Shown here in pieces: positions 63,418-64,000 of a stretch of DNA of 64,000 bases; position 1 is the first letter of the stretch, and the number at the start of each line of letters is the position of its first letter. The translations under genes and the position numbers were made by a program. The DNA is taken from the NCBI GenBank assembly GCA_028274465.1, contig CM051458.1, forward strand, positions 52,503,253-52,567,252, in the 5' to 3' direction. Origin of the DNA: Plantago ovata. Taxonomy: Eukaryota > Streptophyta > Magnoliopsida > Lamiales > Plantaginaceae. The notes under the pieces are model-generated. The model was given only the letters and a program-made list of their open reading frames with translations, ran no database searches and was not told where the DNA came from.

Positions 63418-64000
63418 TGATGAACGCGGGTTTGTCGGGTCCCGATTCAGCAAATAAATTTGTTATTTAGCCAAAGGCAATCCACAACTACAACGAAAAC
63501 CGTAGTGTAGCAGTAGAATGACTCGAGTGTCGTTCTCTCAGGACTATAACTAGCTTTATCTATTTAACTAGAGAATATAAAAACAGCAGACGTAAAAGCA
63601 AAGGTTTTTTCTAACAGATAATGGAGATTGGTGATAGTATGATCCTTCAAAGCATAACAGGTCAATAATCATGCGTAAATTCCTCGGTCTTGCATGGAGA
63701 TCTTTGATCAATCTAATGTCCTGTTGCAATTATTAAGCACTACGAAGATAATGATACTGACAAGTCAAGCACTATTGTCCAATTGTGTTCCATAATTATT
63801 CAACACTACGAAGATATACACGCGCCTAGGTCGACGAGGGTCCAATTGTGCATAATAATTAATACAACATACGAGAATTTAGGCTGAGCCTGATCAACGA
63901 AATAAAGCAATAAGACGGAGTATAATGCGTGATATAGCCATTAGCATGATTATCTTCCCTTCGCTAAGAATTCACATACTACCACCAACGATAAGTTTAG
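63418..64000 (-). repeat. 3' LTR of Athila-like element D, cut by the window edge
   Basis: It begins TGATGAACGCGGGTTTGTCGGG on the + strand and then follows the family A LTR (CAAATAAATTTGTTATTTAGCC...). Orientation is - strand. Only the first 583 bases are in the window. GGTAT (63413-63417) is the presumed target duplication. Confidence 0.85.

Larger units (their letters stand above)
44906..64000 (+). mobile_element. Tat-lineage Ty3/gypsy element with three nested insertions (continues past the window)
   Basis: This is a + strand element inserted in A1. It has 5' LTR 44906-45748, PBS, and gag-protease up to 48827. Short pieces of pol at 54478-54525 and 63247-63417 are separated by Athila-like elements C, B and D. 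The pol pieces read NNDIFAWSTEDLKGI and IDPRV..., then SITHIREKRRDFSAEDNAIV, the start of a Tat-type RT. RT proper and everything after it lie beyond the window. It is broken at a few places. Confidence 0.88.

Overview
The window is plant nuclear DNA, most likely from a flowering plant with a repeat-rich genome. Almost all of it is LTR retrotransposons inserted into one another. The only host-like sequence I can support is about 0.9 kb at 8891-9789, which holds the last 47 codons of a probable germin-like (cupin) protein. I cannot resolve the species. I saw no rRNA gene, no intact tRNA gene, no CRISPR array and no LINE.

Layout. Positions 1-7147 hold two oppositely oriented pieces of SIRE-lineage Ty1/copia elements: a + strand 3' part (extra ORF and LTR) and a - strand 5' part (LTR, PBS, gag) that meet at a run of 12 C. 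Positions 7148-8890 are the 3' end of an Athila-like Ty3/gypsy element (family A) with its LTR. After the host-like strip, a - strand SIRE element starts at 9790 and contains everything to the right. Its parts are a partial 3' LTR, a very long extra ORF (10996-16229), a repeat-rich spacer and pol (from 17136). Two elements are inserted in its pol: a young gag-only gypsy element (20158-27548, 2.54 kb LTRs, 5-bp target duplication) and a second copia element (from 27746). The copia element is interrupted by a + strand Athila-like element A1 (from 32705). A1 is interrupted by an Athila-like element A2 (34363-39753, target duplication ATGGG) and by a Tat-lineage gypsy element (from 44906). The Tat element is interrupted by three - strand Athila-like elements: C (48828-54477), B (54526-63246, target duplication GGATC) and D (63418 to the window end). 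Nesting therefore reaches five levels.

How the parts work. None of the Athila-like copies shows reverse transcriptase, RNase H or integrase. They carry gag with or without protease, and sometimes a second ORF behind a probable leader intron, so they would have depended on enzymes from other elements. The gag-only gypsy element has the same dependence. The best-preserved frames are the 386-aa gag of the gag-only element and the 772-aa gag-protease of element B. Most other retroelement genes are broken.

The most interesting signals are non-coding. (1) Athila families A and B share a 3' module of two identical-stem hairpins held 111-114 nt apart, followed by an A-rich tract and a GACCC/GGGTC stem. 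(2) Both families carry clusters of GC-rich palindromes built on GCG-NNN-CGC, in the LTR and before the second ORF, with different arms but the same core. (3) The SIRE elements are densely sprinkled with the heptamer TTGCTGA/TCAGCAA in LTR, spacer and coding sequence alike. (4) A tRNA-like box A/box B unit lies inside both LTRs of the gag-only element.
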